Counted from the first letter of the stretch, positions 22,258 to 35,653 are shown. The stretch is DNA of 64,000 nucleotides from Staphylococcus saccharolyticus (GCF_900458815.1 NZ_UHDZ01000001.1:682001-746000); one strand, 5' to 3'. The notes: generated by a model not told the origin, from the sequence alone. A program made the numbers and translations.

Positions 22258-22692
22258 ATGTTACTACCAAAACGTGTGAAATATCGTCGTCAACATCGTC
22301 CAAAAACAACTGGTCGTTCTAAAGGCGGTAATTACGTAACATTTGGTGAGTATGGTTTACAAGCTACTACAACGTCTTGGATTACATCTCGTCAAATCGA
22401 ATCTGCTCGTATTGCTATGACACGTTACATGAAACGTGGTGGGAAAGTTTGGATTAAAATCTTCCCTCATACACCATATACTAAAAAACCTTTAGAAGTA
22501 CGTATGGGTGCTGGTAAAGGTGCGGTTGAAGGCTGGATTGCAGTTGTTAAGCCTGGTAGAATCTTATTCGAAGTAGCTGGTGTACCTGAAGAAATTGCTC
22601 GTGAAGCATTACGTTTAGCAAGTCACAAACTTCCAGTAAAAACTAAGTTTGTAAAACGTGAAGAATTGGGTGGTGAAACAAATGAAAGCTAA
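22258..22692 (+). CDS. rplP: 50S ribosomal protein L16
   Basis: 144 residues, full length. Organises the A-site region of 23S r[25 protein letters not shown] and [26 protein letters not shown] (residues about 82-107) are diagnostic. Its last codons overlap the start of rpmC by 11 bases, so the two are coupled. Confidence 0.98.
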   Translation: MLLPKRVKYRRQHRPKTTGRSKGGNYVTFGEYGLQATTTSWITSRQIESARIAMTRYMKRGGKVWIKIFPHTPYTKKPLEVRMGAGKGAVEGWIAVVKPGRILFEVAGVPEEIAREALRLASHKLPVKTKFVKREELGGETNES

Positions 22693-22891
22693 GGAAATTA
22701 GAGACTTAACCACTTCAGAAATCGAAGAACAAATTAAATCTTCAAAAGAAGAACTTTTTAACCTACGCTTTCAGTTAGCTACAGGTCAATTAGAAGAAAC
22801 TGCACGTATTCGCACAGTAAGAAAAACGATTGCACGTCTAAAAACTGTTGCTCGTGAAAGAGAAATTGAACAAAGTAAGGCTAATCAATAA
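22682..22891 (+). CDS. rpmC: 50S ribosomal protein L29
   Basis: 69 residues from the ATG at 22682 ([17 protein letters not shown]); an ATG eight codons upstream lies inside rplP and would add an atypical leader. Two-helix hairpin protein near the tunnel exit with L23: [20 protein letters not shown] is the conserved core (residues 26-45). Overlaps the end of rplP; GGTGG lies upstream. Confidence 0.97.
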
Positions 22892-22915
22892 TAATTGAAA
22901 GAGGAGGTTACAAAA

Positions 22916-23179
22916 GTGAGTGAAAGAAACGATCGTAAAGTTTATGTAGGTAGAGTTGTTTCAGACAAAATGGATAAAACAATTACAGTTCTAGTAGAAA
23001 CTTACAAAACTCACAAATTATACGGTAAGCGAGTAAAATACTCTAAAAAATATAAAACTCATGATGAAAACAATTCAGCTAAATTAGGAGACATTGTTAA
23101 AATTCAAGAAACTCGTCCTTTGTCAGCAACAAAACGTTTTCGTTTAGTTGAAATTGTTGAAGAGTCAGTAATTATATAA
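22916..23179 (+). CDS. rpsQ: 30S ribosomal protein S17
   Basis: 87 residues from the GTG at 22916 (AGGAGG seven bases upstream); an upstream in-frame ATG at 22895 would place the ribosome binding site inside the gene and is rejected. OB-fold 16S-binding protein. [18 protein letters not shown] and [33 protein letters not shown] match the family. Confidence 0.97.
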   Translation: MSERNDRKVYVGRVVSDKMDKTITVLVETYKTHKLYGKRVKYSKKYKTHDENNSAKLGDIVKIQETRPLSATKRFRLVEIVEESVII

Positions 23180-23206
23180 TCAAGAATAGAGATAAGGGAG
23201 GTTTAA

Positions 23207-23578
<372 letters not shown>

Positions 23579-23618
23579 TTAAAAATCAACCAATCATACT
23601 ATTTAAGGAGGTGCCCAC

Positions 23619-23936
23619 ATGCATATTAAAAAAGGTGACAACGTAAAAGTTATCGCAGGTAAAGACAAAGGTAAAGAAGGTAAAGTAGTTGCTACTGAAC
23701 CTAAGAAAGACCGTGTCGTTGTGGAAGGTGTTAACGTTATTAAAAAGCACCAAAAACCAACTCAATTAAACCCTGAAGGTGGAATCTTAGAAACAGAAGC
23801 AGCAATCCATGTTTCTAATGTACAATTATTAGACCCTAAAACGAATGAACCTACTCGTGTTGGATATGAAACAGTTGATGGTAAAAAAGTTCGTGTTGCT
23901 AAAAAATCAGGCGAAGAAATTAAAACTAATAATTAA
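23619..23936 (+). CDS. rplX: 50S ribosomal protein L24
   Basis: 105 residues, full length. Assembly initiator that contacts the 5' end of 23S rRNA. KOW motif at the N-terminus: [21 protein letters not shown] (residues about 4-24), then [19 protein letters not shown] (about 38-56). RBS AAGGAGGTG. Confidence 0.98.
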   Translation: MHIKKGDNVKVIAGKDKGKEGKVVATEPKKDRVVVEGVNVIKKHQKPTQLNPEGGILETEAAIHVSNVQLLDPKTNEPTRVGYETVDGKKVRVAKKSGEEIKTNN

Positions 23937-23961
23937 TAACTAGGTGAAAGGAGGATCCACT

Positions 23962-24501
23962 TTGAACCGTTTAAAAGAAAAGTACAATTCTGAAGTTACA
24001 GAGAACTTAGTAAAGAAATTTAACTATAGTTCAGTAATGCAAGTACCTAAAATTGAAAAAATCGTAGTGAACATGGGTGTAGGTGACGCAGTTCAAAACT
24101 CTAAAGTATTAGATAATGCGGTAGAAGAGTTAGAACTTATCACTGGTCAAAAACCATTAGTAACTAAAGCTAAAAAATCTGTTGCAACATTTCGTTTACG
24201 TGAAGGTATGCCTATTGGTGCAAAAGTAACGCTTCGCGGAGAAAGAATGTATGAATTCTTAGATAAACTAATTGCAGTTTCATTGCCTCGTGTTCGTGAC
24301 TTCCAAGGTGTTTCTAAAACAGCATTTGACGGTCGCGGTAACTATACATTAGGTATTAAAGAACAATTAATTTTCCCAGAAATTGACTATGACAAAGTAA
24401 CTAAAGTTAGAGGAATGGATATTGTAATCGTAACAACTGCTAACACTGACGAGGAAGCTCGTGAATTGTTAACAAACTTCGGTATGCCATTTCGTAAATA
24501 A
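23962..24501 (+). CDS. rplE: 50S ribosomal protein L5
   Basis: 179 residues, full length, from the TTG at 23962 ([12 protein letters not shown]), which has AAAGGAGG eight to nine bases upstream. An ATG six codons earlier lies upstream of that site and is unlikely. Binds 5S rRNA in the central protuberance. [18 protein letters not shown] and [32 protein letters not shown] (residues about 110-141) are diagnostic. Confidence 0.97.
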   Translation: MNRLKEKYNSEVTENLVKKFNYSSVMQVPKIEKIVVNMGVGDAVQNSKVLDNAVEELELITGQKPLVTKAKKSVATFRLREGMPIGAKVTLRGERMYEFLDKLIAVSLPRVRDFQGVSKTAFDGRGNYTLGIKEQLIFPEIDYDKVTKVRGMDIVIVTTANTDEEARELLTNFGMPFRK

Positions 24502-24524
24502 TCTCTAAAAAGGAGGCTAATTAA

Positions 24525-24710
24525 GTGGCTAAAACTTCAATGGTTGCTAAGCAACAAAAAAAACAAAAATTCGCAGTTCGTGAATACACTCGTTGTGAAC
24601 GCTGTGGTCGTCCACATTCTGTATATCGTAAATTTAAATTATGCCGTATTTGTTTTCGTGAATTAGCTTATAAAGGCCAAATTCCTGGCGTACGTAAAGC
24701 TAGCTGGTAA
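24525..24710 (+). CDS. rpsZ: 30S ribosomal protein S14 type Z (zinc-binding)
   Basis: 61 residues, the short zinc form, also called rpsN1. Two CxxC pairs (CERC near residue 24 and CRIC near residue 40) bind zinc; a zinc-free long S14 encoded elsewhere would replace it under zinc limitation in many Firmicutes. C-terminal [21 protein letters not shown] is the family signature. RBS AAGGAGG. Confidence 0.97.
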   Translation: MAKTSMVAKQQKKQKFAVREYTRCERCGRPHSVYRKFKLCRICFRELAYKGQIPGVRKASW

Positions 24711-24741
24711 TAATTAAGAGTCTGAAAGGAGGCAACAATCA

Positions 24742-25140
24742 ATGACAATGACAGATCCAATCGCAGATATGCTAACTCGTGTGAGAAACGCAAACATGGT
24801 TCGTCACGAGAAGTTAGAATTACCTGCGTCTAATATCAAAAAAGAAATTGCTGAAATCTTAAAAAAAGAAGGTTTCATTAAAAATGTTGAATATGTTGAA
24901 GACGATAAGCAAGGTGTTATTCGTTTATTCTTAAAATATGGTCAAAATAATGAACGTGTTATTACAGGTTTAAAACGTATTTCTAAACCAGGTTTACGTG
25001 TTTATGCTAAAGCTAACGAAGTGCCTAAAGTATTAAATGGTTTAGGTATTGCACTTGTTTCAACTTCTCAAGGTGTTATCACAGATAAAGAAGCAAGAAA
25101 ACGTAATGTTGGTGGAGAAATCATCGCATACGTTTGGTAA
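24742..25140 (+). CDS. rpsH: 30S ribosomal protein S8
   Basis: 132 residues, full length. Central-domain 16S binder and in E. coli the repressor of the spc operon. [34 protein letters not shown] at the start and [26 protein letters not shown] at the end are typical. Second ATG two codons downstream is an alternative start; the first has the better AAAGGAGG spacing. Confidence 0.98.
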   Translation: MTMTDPIADMLTRVRNANMVRHEKLELPASNIKKEIAEILKKEGFIKNVEYVEDDKQGVIRLFLKYGQNNERVITGLKRISKPGLRVYAKANEVPKVLNGLGIALVSTSQGVITDKEARKRNVGGEIIAYVW

Positions 25141-25164
25141 TAATTAATAAGGAGGTGCCATAAC

Positions 25165-25701
25165 ATGAGTCGTGTTGGTAAGAAGATTATTAACATTCCT
25201 AGTGACGTAACAGTAACTTTTGATGTAAGTAATGTAACTGTTAAAGGTCCTAAAGGTGAATTAGAAAGAACTTTAAACGAAAGAATGACATTTAAACAAG
25301 ATGAAAACACTATAGAAGTTGTAAGACCTTCTGATTCTAAAGAAGATAGAACAGATCATGGTACAACTCGTGCTTTATTAAATAATATGGTACAAGGTGT
25401 TTCACAAGGTTTCGAAAAAACACTTGAACTTGTTGGTGTAGGTTACCGTGCTCAAATGCAAGGTAAAGATTTAGTACTTAATGTTGGATACTCTCACCCA
25501 GTTGAAATTAAAGCTGAAAATGGCATTACTTTCGCTGTTGAGAAAAACACTACTGTTAAAGTATCTGGTGTTTCTAAAGAATTAGTTGGTGCTACAGCAT
25601 CTAACATCCGTTCAGTTAGACCTCCAGAGCCTTATAAAGGTAAAGGTATCCGTTACCAAGGTGAATATGTTCGCCGCAAAGAAGGTAAAACAGGTAAATA
25701 A
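25165..25701 (+). CDS. rplF: 50S ribosomal protein L6
   Basis: 178 residues, full length. Two repeated alpha/beta domains near the GTPase-associated centre. [17 protein letters not shown] at the start; the C-terminal block [27 protein letters not shown] (residues about 152-178) is diagnostic. RBS AAGGAGGTG. Confidence 0.98.
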   Translation: MSRVGKKIINIPSDVTVTFDVSNVTVKGPKGELERTLNERMTFKQDENTIEVVRPSDSKEDRTDHGTTRALLNNMVQGVSQGFEKTLELVGVGYRAQMQGKDLVLNVGYSHPVEIKAENGITFAVEKNTTVKVSGVSKELVGATASNIRSVRPPEPYKGKGIRYQGEYVRRKEGKTGK

Positions 25702-25732
25702 TAGATAAATCTCTAAAGAAAGGAGTATTGAA

Positions 25733-26095
25733 ATGATCAGTAAAATTGATAAAAACAAAGTACGTTTGAAAAGACATGCACGTGTTCGTACTAAATTATC
25801 AGGTACAGCTGAAAAACCACGTTTAAATGTGTATCGTTCAAACAAACACATCTATGCTCAAATTATTGATGACGTTAAAGGCGAAACTATAGTCCAAGCA
25901 TCATCTCAAGATAAAGACATTGCAAGCGAATCTGCTTCAAAAGTAGACTTAGCTACTACAGTTGGTCAAGCAATTGCTAAGAAAGCAAACGACAAAGGTA
26001 TTAAAGAAATCGTATTTGACCGTGGAGGCTATTTATACCATGGACGAGTTAAAGCATTAGCAGATGCTGCCAGAGAAAGCGGATTAGAATTTTAA
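25733..26095 (+). CDS. rplR: 50S ribosomal protein L18
   Basis: 120 residues, full length. Brings 5S rRNA to the large subunit with L5. [34 protein letters not shown] (residues about 14-47) and [26 protein letters not shown] at the C-terminus match the family. RBS GAAAGGAG. Confidence 0.98.
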   Translation: MISKIDKNKVRLKRHARVRTKLSGTAEKPRLNVYRSNKHIYAQIIDDVKGETIVQASSQDKDIASESASKVDLATTVGQAIAKKANDKGIKEIVFDRGGYLYHGRVKALADAARESGLEF

Positions 26096-26115
26096 TTTAA
26101 AGGAGGGACACATTC

Positions 26116-26616
26116 ATGGCTCGTAGAGAAGAAGAAACTAAAGAATTTGAAGAACGCGTTGTAACGATTAACCGTGTTGCTAAAGTAGTAAAAGGTGGTC
26201 GTCGTTTCCGTTTCACTGCATTAGTAGTTGTAGGTGATAAAAATGGTCGTGTAGGTTTCGGTACTGGTAAAGCACAAGAGGTACCTGAAGCTATCAAAAA
26301 AGCTGTAGAAGCTGCTAAAAAAGATTTAGTAGTTGTTCCACGTGTTGAAGGTACAACTCCACACACTATTACAGGTCGCTATGGTTCAGGTAGCGTATTT
26401 ATGAAACCGGCTGCACCTGGTACTGGGGTTATTGCTGGTGGACCAGTTCGTGCCGTATTAGAATTAGCAGGTATTACTGATATCTTAAGCAAATCACTTG
26501 GTTCAAATACTCCAATTAATATGGTTCGTGCGACTATCAATGGTTTACAAAACTTAAAAAATGCAGAAGATGTTGCTAAATTACGTGGCAAATCTGTAGA
26601 AGAATTATACAATTAA
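26116..26616 (+). CDS. rpsE: 30S ribosomal protein S5
   Basis: 166 residues, full length; acts in decoding accuracy and as part of the mRNA entry channel. [31 protein letters not shown] (residues about 23-53) is the double-stranded RNA-binding core, including the loop where spectinomycin-resistance changes occur; no obvious alteration is visible. RBS AAAGGAGGG. Confidence 0.98.
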   Translation: MARREEETKEFEERVVTINRVAKVVKGGRRFRFTALVVVGDKNGRVGFGTGKAQEVPEAIKKAVEAAKKDLVVVPRVEGTTPHTITGRYGSGSVFMKPAAPGTGVIAGGPVRAVLELAGITDILSKSLGSNTPINMVRATINGLQNLKNAEDVAKLRGKSVEELYN

Positions 26617-26632
26617 GGAGGGAAAATAAGTT

Positions 26633-26812
26633 ATGGCTAAATTACAAATTACCCTCACTCGTAGTGTTATTGGTCGTCCTGAAACACAACGTAAAACTGT
26701 TGAAGCATTAGGTCTCAAAAAAACTAATAGTTCAGTAGTTGTTGAAGATAACCCTGCAATCCGTGGGCAAATTAACAAAGTTAAGCATTTATTAACAATT
26801 GAAGAAAAATAA
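26633..26812 (+). CDS. rpmD: 50S ribosomal protein L30
   Basis: 59 residues, complete. Starts [20 protein letters not shown], has [14 protein letters not shown] in the middle and [12 protein letters not shown] at the end, all typical of bacterial L30. AAGGAGGG upstream. Located between rpsE and rplO as in all Firmicute spc operons. Short enough to be dropped by length filters. Confidence 0.97.
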   Translation: MAKLQITLTRSVIGRPETQRKTVEALGLKKTNSSVVVEDNPAIRGQINKVKHLLTIEEK

Positions 26813-26828
26813 TTAAGGAGGTGTCGAA

Positions 26829-27268
26829 ATGAAATTACATGAGTTAAGAGCAGCTGAAGGATCACGTCGTGTACGTAATCGTGTAGGTCGTGGTGCTGCA
26901 ACTGGTAACGGTAAAACAAGTGGTCGTGGGCAAAAAGGTCAAAAAGCACGTTCAGGTGGCAAAGTAAGACCAGGATTCGAAGGTGGACAATTACCTTTAT
27001 TCCGTCGTCTGCCAAAACGTGGTTTCACTAACATTAACCGTAAAGAATATGCTATTGTTAACTTAGACCAACTTAATAAATTTGAAGATGGTACTGAAGT
27101 AACTCCAGCTTTATTAGTAGAATCTGGTGTTGTTAAGAATGAAAAGTCTGGTATTAAAGTACTAGGTAATGGTTCACTAGATAAAAAATTAACAGTGAAA
27201 GCTCATAAATTCTCAGCTTCAGCAGCAGAAGCTGTTGATTCAAAAGGTGGAGCACACGAGGTGATCTA

Positions 27269-27269
<1 letters not shown>
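26829..27269 (+). CDS. rplO: 50S ribosomal protein L15
   Basis: 146 residues, full length. [41 protein letters not shown] is the extended basic N-terminal tail that penetrates 23S rRNA, and [16 protein letters not shown] (residues about 53-68) follows. AAGGAGGTG upstream. The stop TAA overlaps the secY ATG by one base. Confidence 0.98.
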
Positions 27270-29226
<1,957 letters not shown>

Positions 29227-29253
29227 TAGATCAACGCTTTACGATCTATTTTT
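29227..29253 (+). terminator. Weak terminator or attenuator after adk
   Basis: Short stem TAGATC/GATCTA with a 10-nt loop followed by TTTTT. The six-base stem would give only partial termination, leaving read-through into infA. The remaining gap to infA is AT-rich without an ORF. Confidence 0.5.
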
Positions 29254-29414
29254 GTAGTGAATATTAGAGAAAATTGAATAGAATGAGTGACAAATAACGA
29301 TAGTTAATTCCCGTATTTTTGTTAAACTTATATTATTTAATCACGAATAGATTCGTATCGTTAAGTTGTCTATTGACGATTACCTTACTATTGCAAGAAG
29401 GGGGAAGTTAATCA

Positions 29415-29633
29415 ATGGCTAAACAAGATGTAATTGAATTAGAAGGTACAGTATTAGATACTTTACCAAATGCAATGTTTAAAGTAGAATTAGAAAATGG
29501 TCATGAGATTTTAGCACATGTAAGTGGTAAAATTAGAATGAATTACATTCGTATTCTACCTGGCGACAAAGTAACTGTTGAGATGTCTCCGTATGATTTA
29601 TCGCGTGGTAGAATAACTTATCGTTATAAATAA
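29415..29633 (+). CDS. infA: Translation initiation factor IF-1
   Basis: 72 residues, full length, single S1-like OB fold that binds the 30S A site. [52 protein letters not shown] is essentially the Firmicute consensus. RBS AAGGGGGAAG. Followed 31 bp on by rpmJ. Confidence 0.98.
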   Translation: MAKQDVIELEGTVLDTLPNAMFKVELENGHEILAHVSGKIRMNYIRILPGDKVTVEMSPYDLSRGRITYRYK

Positions 29634-29652
29634 TCGTCACTCCATAATATAG

Positions 29653-29778
<126 letters not shown>

Positions 29779-29800
29779 TAAAAGAGAGGTGTAATTTAAT

Positions 29801-30166
29801 ATGGCACGTATTGCAGGAGTGGATATCCCACGTGAAAAACGCATTGTTATCTCATTAACATACGTATATGGTATTGGTACTTCAACTGCTAATAAAATCG
29901 TTGAAGAAGCAAACGTATCAGCAGATACACGCGTTAAAGATTTAACTGACGACGAATTAGGTCGTATCCGTGAAGTTGTAGATGGATACAAAGTAGAAGG
30001 TGACTTACGTCGTGAACAAAACTTAAACATTAAACGTTTAATGGAAATTTCATCTTATCGTGGAATTCGTCATCGTCGTGGCTTACCAGTTCGTGGACAA
30101 AAAACTAAAAACAATGCACGTACACGTAAAGGCCCAGTTAAGACAGTAGCTAACAAGAAAAAATAA
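29801..30166 (+). CDS. rpsM: 30S ribosomal protein S13
   Basis: 121 residues, full length. 30S head protein bridging to the 50[27 protein letters not shown] at the start and [28 protein letters not shown] (residues about 87-114) at the basic C-terminus. RBS AGAGAGGTG. First of the alpha-operon genes. Confidence 0.98.
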
Positions 30167-30186
30167 TAGGTAAAGGAGGCAAAATA

Positions 30187-30576
30187 ATGGCACGTAAACA
30201 AGCATCTCGTAAACGTAGAGTGAAAAAGAATATTGAAAATGGAGTAGCACACATCCGTTCAACATTCAATAATACTATCGTAACTATCACTGATGAATTC
30301 GGTAATGCATTATCTTGGTCATCAGCTGGTGCATTAGGATTCAAAGGATCTAAAAAATCAACTCCATTTGCAGCTCAAATGGCTTCAGAAACAGCTTCAA
30401 AATCAGCTATGGAACATGGTTTGAAAACAGTAGAAGTAACAGTTAAAGGACCTGGTCCAGGCCGTGAATCAGCTATCCGTGCATTACAATCTGCAGGACT
30501 AGAAGTAACTGCAATTAGAGACGTTACTCCAGTACCACACAATGGTTGTCGTCCGCCAAAACGTCGTCGCGTCTAA
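30187..30576 (+). CDS. rpsK: 30S ribosomal protein S11
   Basis: 129 residues, full length. Platform protein near the Shine-Dalgarno helix. [18 protein letters not shown] (residues about 19-36), and [42 protein letters not shown] at the C-terminus. RBS AAGGAGG. Confidence 0.98.
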   Translation: MARKQASRKRRVKKNIENGVAHIRSTFNNTIVTITDEFGNALSWSSAGALGFKGSKKSTPFAAQMASETASKSAMEHGLKTVEVTVKGPGPGRESAIRALQSAGLEVTAIRDVTPVPHNGCRPPKRRRV

Positions 30577-30652
30577 TTTATGATTGTATTGTTACAGGTC
30601 ACTGAGCAAACAGTTTAAATCTAGTCGACGTATTTAAGGAGGATATTTGTAA

Positions 30653-31597
30653 ATGATAGAAATTGAAAAACCTAGAATTGAGACAATTGAAGTTAGTGAA
30701 GATGCTAAATTCGGTAAATTCGTTGTTGAACCACTTGAACGTGGCTATGGTACTACACTAGGAAACTCCTTACGTCGTATCCTACTATCTTCATTACCAG
30801 GTGCAGCCGTTAAATACATTGAAATTGAAGGAGTTTTACACGAATTCTCAGCAGTAGATAATGTTGTTGAAGATGTTTCAACTATTATTATGAACATTAA
30901 GAAAATCGCATTAAAAATTTACTCTGAAGAAGATAAAACTCTAGAAATCGATGTTAAAGATGAAGGCGAAGTTACTGCAAGTGACATTACTCACGACAGT
31001 GATGTTGAGATTTTAAATCCAGAACTTAAAATCGCAACTGTGTCTAAAGGTGGACATCTTAAAGTGCGTCTTGTTGCTAATAAGGGTAGAGGTTACGCAT
31101 TAGCTGAACAAAATAATACTAGTGATTTACCAATTGGTGTAATTCCTGTTGATTCACTATATTCACCTGTAGAACGTGTTAACTATACAGTTGAAAATAC
31201 ACGTGTAGGTCAAAGTAGTGATTTTGATAAATTAACTTTAGATGTTTGGACAAACGGTTCAATCACACCACAAGAGTCAGTCTCATTAGCAGCTAAAATA
31301 ATGACTGAACACTTGAATATCTTTGTAGGTCTAACTGATGAAGCTCAAAATGCTGAAATCATGATTGAAAAAGAAGAAGATCAAAAAGAGAAAGTACTTG
31401 AAATGTCTATTGAAGAATTAGACTTATCTGTACGTTCTTATAACTGCTTAAAACGCGCAGGAATCAATTCTGTACAAGAGTTAGCTGATAAATCTGAAGC
31501 TGACATGATGAAAGTGCGTAATTTAGGTCGTAAATCTTTAGAAGAAGTAAAATATAAATTAGAAGATTTAGGATTAGGATTAAGAAAAGAAGATTGA
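30653..31597 (+). CDS. rpoA: RNA polymerase subunit alpha
   Basis: 314 residues, full length. N-terminal dimerisation and assembly domain ([25 protein letters not shown], residues about 29-53), flexible acidic linker around residues 230-245, and a C-terminal domain with helix-hairpin-helix motifs ([44 protein letters not shown], about 255-298) that contacts UP elements and activators. RBS AAGGAGG with a 75-bp upstream gap. Confidence 0.98.
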   Translation: MIEIEKPRIETIEVSEDAKFGKFVVEPLERGYGTTLGNSLRRILLSSLPGAAVKYIEIEGVLHEFSAVDNVVEDVSTIIMNIKKIALKIYSEEDKTLEIDVKDEGEVTASDITHDSDVEILNPELKIATVSKGGHLKVRLVANKGRGYALAEQNNTSDLPIGVIPVDSLYSPVERVNYTVENTRVGQSSDFDKLTLDVWTNGSITPQESVSLAAKIMTEHLNIFVGLTDEAQNAEIMIEKEEDQKEKVLEMSIEELDLSVRSYNCLKRAGINSVQELADKSEADMMKVRNLGRKSLEEVKYKLEDLGLGLRKED

Positions 31598-31613
31598 TAA
31601 AGGAGGTTAACTC

Positions 31614-31982
31614 ATGGGTTATAGAAAATTAGGTCGTACTTCTGATCAACGTAAAGCAATGTTACGTGACTTAGCTACTTCACTTATTGTTAGTGAACGT
31701 ATTGAAACTACAGAAGCTCGTGCTAAAGAAGTTCGCAGTATCGTAGAGAAGTTAATCACTCTAGGTAAAAAAGGGGACTTAGCTTCTCGCCGTAATGCAG
31801 CTAAAACTATACGTAACGTTGAAATCTTAAATGAAGATGACTCAACTCAAACAGCTCTTCAAAAATTATTTGGTGAAATCGCTGAACGTTACAATGAACG
31901 TCAAGGTGGTTACACTCGTATCCTTAAAGTAGGCCCACGTCGTGGTGACGGTGCTGAATCAGTATTTATTGAATTAGTTTAA
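31614..31982 (+). CDS. rplQ: 50S ribosomal protein L17
   Basis: 122 residues, full length. [25 protein letters not shown] at the start and [24 protein letters not shown] at the end. RBS AAGGAGG. Last gene of the S10-spc-alpha cluster; terminator-like stems follow. Confidence 0.98.
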   Translation: MGYRKLGRTSDQRKAMLRDLATSLIVSERIETTEARAKEVRSIVEKLITLGKKGDLASRRNAAKTIRNVEILNEDDSTQTALQKLFGEIAERYNERQGGYTRILKVGPRRGDGAESVFIELV

Positions 31983-32342
31983 TATATAAGAGTAGGGCTT
32001 TAATCTAGTTTTTATGAACTAGATTGTTTATTCTAACTCTTCACCTTAATAAATACACTTACTACTTATATATAAAGCAAATGAGTGCAATGATAATGTT
32101 TGCCACATACAAATATTGTCTAGCTCAGAGTACCCCATCTAACTTAATATTTTTTAAAGCGTGAACTCAACATTTTGATGGGGTGCGCGCTTTTTTATTT
32201 AAGCTATAGTCAGTTATGCTATAGCTTTTTTTGATAACTTAATGTTAAAATGTATTATTCATACATATCCGATATACAGACAAATTGAATTATTGTAAAA
32301 TATTAGAGTAATATAAAATATTAAAAATGAGGAGTGTTTAAT
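31983..32342 (+). other. rplQ-ecfA1 intergenic region with several RNA structures
   Basis: 360 bp, no ORF. A stem AATCTAGTT/AACTAGATT (32002-32025) follows rplQ. Next come TACCCCATC (32131-32139) and GATGGGGTG (32177-32185), which can pair, interleaved with AAAGCG (about 32156-32161) and CGCTTT followed by TTTT (about 32188-32196), which can also pair; the two pairings cross. A third, strong intrinsic terminator lies at 32201-32232. The region may hold a small RNA or an attenuated leader. A weak promoter for ecfA1 may be TTGAAT with TAATAT near 32286-32315. Confidence 0.5.
32201..32232 (+). terminator. Intrinsic terminator upstream of ecfA1
   Basis: AAGCTATAG and CTATAGCTT (9-bp perfect stem), 9-nt loop, then a run of seven Ts. 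It separates the ribosomal cluster from the ECF module. Confidence 0.85.
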
Positions 32343-33152
32343 GTGAAGGAGCTTAGCAACATAATAGAATTTCAAAATGTATCATTTCAATACCAAAGTG
32401 ATGCTGCTTTCACATTAAATCAAGTTTCTTTTACAGTACCTTTAGGACAATGGACTTCAATTGTTGGTCATAATGGATCTGGTAAGTCTACTATTGCAAA
32501 GTTAATAGTAGGGGTAGAAGAAGCCAGTGAAGGAAAAATCCTCTTCAAAGGAAATACTGTAGATTCATCTAACCAGCACGAGGTTAGAAAACACATAGGC
32601 ATCGTATTTCAAAATCCGGACAATCAATTTGTGGGCTCCATTGTGAAATTTGATGTTGCTTTTGGACTTGAAAATCATCAAGTTCTTCATGATGAAATGA
32701 TTAACATAGTCGATACAGTTTTATATGAGGTTGATATGTTAGATAAAGCTGACTATGAACCTCAATCTCTTTCAGGAGGTCAGAAGCAACGTGTTGCAAT
32801 AGCAGGAGTATTGGCACTTAATCCAGATATGATTATACTAGATGAAGCAACAACTATGCTTGATCCAAAGGGGAAAATCGCATTATTAAATCTTGTGAAA
32901 GAAGTAAAAGACAAAAATGATGTAACAATCGTTTCAATCACCCATGAGTTAGATGAAGTTATGGACGCTGATAACGTCATTGTTATGAATAAAGGATCAG
33001 TATTTAAACAAGGGAGACCGCAAGAAATATTTAAGTATGCTGATGAACTAACTGCTATTGGATTGAACTTACCTTTTCCATTAAAAATAAATCAACTTTT
33101 AGGGTTAGATTCATCTTTTGTATCTTATGAAGGACTATTAAAACTATTATGA
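32343..33152 (+). CDS. ecfA1: ECF transporter ATP-binding protein EcfA1
   Basis: 269 residues from the GTG at 32343, eight bases after GAGGAG; a GTG three codons earlier lies inside that ribosome binding site. ABC ATPase energising the shared energy-coupling-factor vitamin transporter. Walker [10 protein letters not shown] (residues about 40-48), Q-loop [11 protein letters not shown], signature LSGGQKQR, Walker B MIILDEAT and switch His in SITHE. Overlaps ecfA2 by 4 nt. Works with EcfA2, EcfT and various substrate-binding S components encoded elsewhere. Confidence 0.95.
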   Translation: MKELSNIIEFQNVSFQYQSDAAFTLNQVSFTVPLGQWTSIVGHNGSGKSTIAKLIVGVEEASEGKILFKGNTVDSSNQHEVRKHIGIVFQNPDNQFVGSIVKFDVAFGLENHQVLHDEMINIVDTVLYEVDMLDKADYEPQSLSGGQKQRVAIAGVLALNPDMIILDEATTMLDPKGKIALLNLVKEVKDKNDVTIVSITHELDEVMDADNVIVMNKGSVFKQGRPQEIFKYADELTAIGLNLPFPLKINQLLGLDSSFVSYEGLLKLL

Positions 33153-34009
33153 GTATACGTTTAAACCATGTGAGTTATACCTATCAAAAGGGGACGCCAT
33201 ATGAATATAAAGCAATTGAAGACATTACCTTAAAGTTTGAGCAAGGAAAGTATTATGCAATTATTGGTCAAACAGGTAGTGGTAAGTCTACTTTAATTCA
33301 ACATTTAAACGCTTTATTAAAACCTTCGGATGGATCAATCAATATTGATAGTGTAGAAATAACTAATAAAACAAAAGATAAATATTTAAAAAATATACGT
33401 CAATACGTTGGTATAGTCTTTCAATTTCCAGAATCGCAATTATTTGAAGATAGTGTAGAAAAAGAAATAGAATTTGGACCTAAAAATTTTAATATGGACT
33501 TAGAAAAAGTAAAAAATAAAGCTTTTCAATTATTCATTGATTTAGGATTCTCTAGAGAAGTCATGTCTCTTTCACCATTTCAAATGTCTGGCGGTCAAAT
33601 GAGAAAAGTTGCGCTTGTATCAATATTAGCTATAGATCCTAAAATTATTATTTTAGATGAACCGACAGCTGGGTTAGATCCTAGAAGCAAAAATCAAATT
33701 ATGTCTTTAATTAAACGTATTCAATTAGAGGAAAATAAAACAATTATTCTCGTATCACACGATATGGATGATGTAGCGCGATATGCTGATGAAATTATTG
33801 TCTTAAATAAAGGTAAAGTGGTTGAACAAGCAGAACCAAGATTTTTATTTAAACAAGTAGACAAGTTAATAAATTGGCACATTAATCTGCCTAAAACCAT
33901 AAAGCTACAAAGAGATTTTGAGAATAAATACAACATATCCCTACCAAAATTAGCTTTGAATGAAGAAGAATTTGTGGAAATGTATAAGGAGTGGCGCAAT
34001 GAAAAATAA
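33149..34009 (+). CDS. ecfA2: ECF transporter ATP-binding protein EcfA2
   Basis: 286 residues. Walker [10 protein letters not shown] (about 42-50), [12 protein letters not shown]-loop, signature MSGGQMRK, Walker [14 protein letters not shown] and [14 protein letters not shown]. The longer C-terminal segment typical of EcfA2 is present. Start ATG overlaps the ecfA1 stop by 4 nt and its own end overlaps ecfT by 11 nt, so the three genes are translated as a unit. Confidence 0.95.
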   Translation: MSIRLNHVSYTYQKGTPYEYKAIEDITLKFEQGKYYAIIGQTGSGKSTLIQHLNALLKPSDGSINIDSVEITNKTKDKYLKNIRQYVGIVFQFPESQLFEDSVEKEIEFGPKNFNMDLEKVKNKAFQLFIDLGFSREVMSLSPFQMSGGQMRKVALVSILAIDPKIIILDEPTAGLDPRSKNQIMSLIKRIQLEENKTIILVSHDMDDVARYADEIIVLNKGKVVEQAEPRFLFKQVDKLINWHINLPKTIKLQRDFENKYNISLPKLALNEEEFVEMYKEWRNEK

Positions 34010-34805
34010 ATTGATCATTGGTCGTTATCTACCTACACAATCTGTTGTTCATCATCTTGATCCTAGAGCTAAGCTTATATTTGTTTTCTTTTTCATTATT
34101 CTAATATTCTTTTGTCATTCATTCGGAACGTATGCTTGGCTATTTGTATTAATTTTAATCTTTATGAAATTAGCGAAAATACCTTTTGGATTTTTAATGA
34201 AAGGATTAACGCCAATATTTTTCTTCTTAATATTTACATTTATAATGCATATTCTCTTTACTAGTGGTGGAGAGGTTCTTTTACACTTTGGATTTATAAC
34301 AATTGAATCAAATGGAATCATCGAAGGTATATATATATCATTAAGACTGATTTTAATTGTTATGATTGCAACAATTATGACATTAACCACTAGTCCAATT
34401 GATTTAACAGATGCTTTTGAAAGGTTATTTGCGCCATTAAAAGTGGTAAAGGTACCTGTACACCAATTAAGTATGATGATGTCTATATCTTTAAGGTTTA
34501 TACCAACATTGATGGATGAATTAGAAAAAATTATTTTAGCACAAAAATCTAGAGGTTCAGAAATAAGCTCTGGAAGTTTAATGACAAGAATCAAAGCCTT
34601 TATTCCTCTGATGATTCCGCTTTTTATTTCTGCATTTCAAAGAGCGGAAGAATTAGCAATTGCTATGGAGGTTAGAGGATATGATATGAATGTGAAACGG
34701 ACAAGTTACAGATTGTTACAATGGAAATTAAAAGATACTATTACAATTACTTTGTTATTACCCATTGGAATACTTTTATTTATTATTAAATTCTCAGGAG
34801 TGTAA
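33999..34805 (+). CDS. ecfT: ECF transporter transmembrane protein EcfT
   Basis: 268 residues from the ATG at 33999 (AAGGAG upstream). Five to six TM helices and two cytosolic coupling helices with the family's x-R-G motifs: AQKSRGSEI (near 180-188) and AMEVRGYDM (near 222-230), which contact the two ATPases. N-terminal [13 protein letters not shown] is also typical. Third gene of the module; 3 bp before truA. Confidence 0.95.
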   Translation: MKNKLIIGRYLPTQSVVHHLDPRAKLIFVFFFIILIFFCHSFGTYAWLFVLILIFMKLAKIPFGFLMKGLTPIFFFLIFTFIMHILFTSGGEVLLHFGFITIESNGIIEGIYISLRLILIVMIATIMTLTTSPIDLTDAFERLFAPLKVVKVPVHQLSMMMSISLRFIPTLMDELEKIILAQKSRGSEISSGSLMTRIKAFIPLMIPLFISAFQRAEELAIAMEVRGYDMNVKRTSYRLLQWKLKDTITITLLLPIGILLFIIKFSGV

Positions 34806-34808
34806 CCA

Positions 34809-35603
34809 TTGCGAATTTTAGTTGAAATTGCTTATCAAGGAAACCAATTTTTAGGATTCCAAATTCAACAACAAGGTCGTACCGTTCAACAACAATTTGA
34901 AAAGATACTTAAACGAATACATAAACATCATGTTAGAATCCATCCGTCAAGCAGAACAGACAGGGGAGTGCATGCATATCAGCAATATTTTCATTTTGAT
35001 ACTGAATTGCAAATAGACAATCAACGATGGAAATATGCGATGAATAGCGCTTTACCTAATGATATTTATGTTATAAGTGTGCAAACGGTAGATAAAAATT
35101 TCCATTGCCGATATGATTGTGTGGGAAAACGTTATCGTTACAAAGTTTATCAAGGTAAACATCGTAACCCCTTTAAAAGTGGTCTTGAAACATTTATAAA
35201 AGAAGATTTAGATTTTGAAAAAATGAATGAAGCAGCTCAACAATTTATAGGTTCTCATGATTTTACTGGTTTTTGTTCTCAGAAAACTGAAGTTGAAAGT
35301 AAGGTAAGGACTTTGTATCAAAGTGAAATAGTTCCTACCATTCAAGGATTTGATTATGTAGTTACAGGTTCAGGATTTCTCTATAATATGGTTCGTGTAC
35401 TTGTAGCGTTTTTAATTGAGGTTGGAAAGGGAAAACGTCGACCTGATGAAGTGAAAAAACTTATAGGTGAGAAAAATCGAAATAATGTGCCATTTACGGC
35501 ACCTGCGGAAGGCTTATATTTAGAGAAAATATATTTATTCCCAAAAGACTTACAAAAAGACTTTGGAAATCACATTAAGATACACTATAAAAAATCATTG
35601 TAA
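34809..35603 (+). CDS. truA: tRNA pseudouridine synthase A
   Basis: 264 residues; makes pseudouridine at positions 38-40 of tRNA anticodon stems. TTG start just after the ecfT stop (AGGAG overlaps the end of ecfT). Catalytic Asp in [13 protein letters not shown] (near residue 53), [17 protein letters not shown], and the C-terminal [11 protein letters not shown] block are all present. Same gene order in B. subtilis and S. aureus (ecf-truA-rplM-rpsI). Confidence 0.96.
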   Translation: MRILVEIAYQGNQFLGFQIQQQGRTVQQQFEKILKRIHKHHVRIHPSSRTDRGVHAYQQYFHFDTELQIDNQRWKYAMNSALPNDIYVISVQTVDKNFHCRYDCVGKRYRYKVYQGKHRNPFKSGLETFIKEDLDFEKMNEAAQQFIGSHDFTGFCSQKTEVESKVRTLYQSEIVPTIQGFDYVVTGSGFLYNMVRVLVAFLIEVGKGKRRPDEVKKLIGEKNRNNVPFTAPAEGLYLEKIYLFPKDLQKDFGNHIKIHYKKSL

Positions 35604-35618
35604 AATGATTAATTGTCA

Positions 35619-35647
35619 TTGACAAAAACAGTATGAAATTATAAGAT
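35619..35647 (+). promoter_or_regulatory. Promoter of rplM-rpsI
   Basis: -35 TTGACA (35619-35624, consensus), 17-bp spacer, -10 TATGAA (35642-35647). Predicted start near 35654, about 217 nt upstream of rplM. Confidence 0.65.
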
Positions 35648-35653
35648 TATTAA

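Noticed and set aside
32040..32240. T-box or vitamin riboswitch before ecfA1
   Set aside because: No T-box consensus (TGGNACCGCG) and no recognisable riboswitch core; only stems and terminators are visible.
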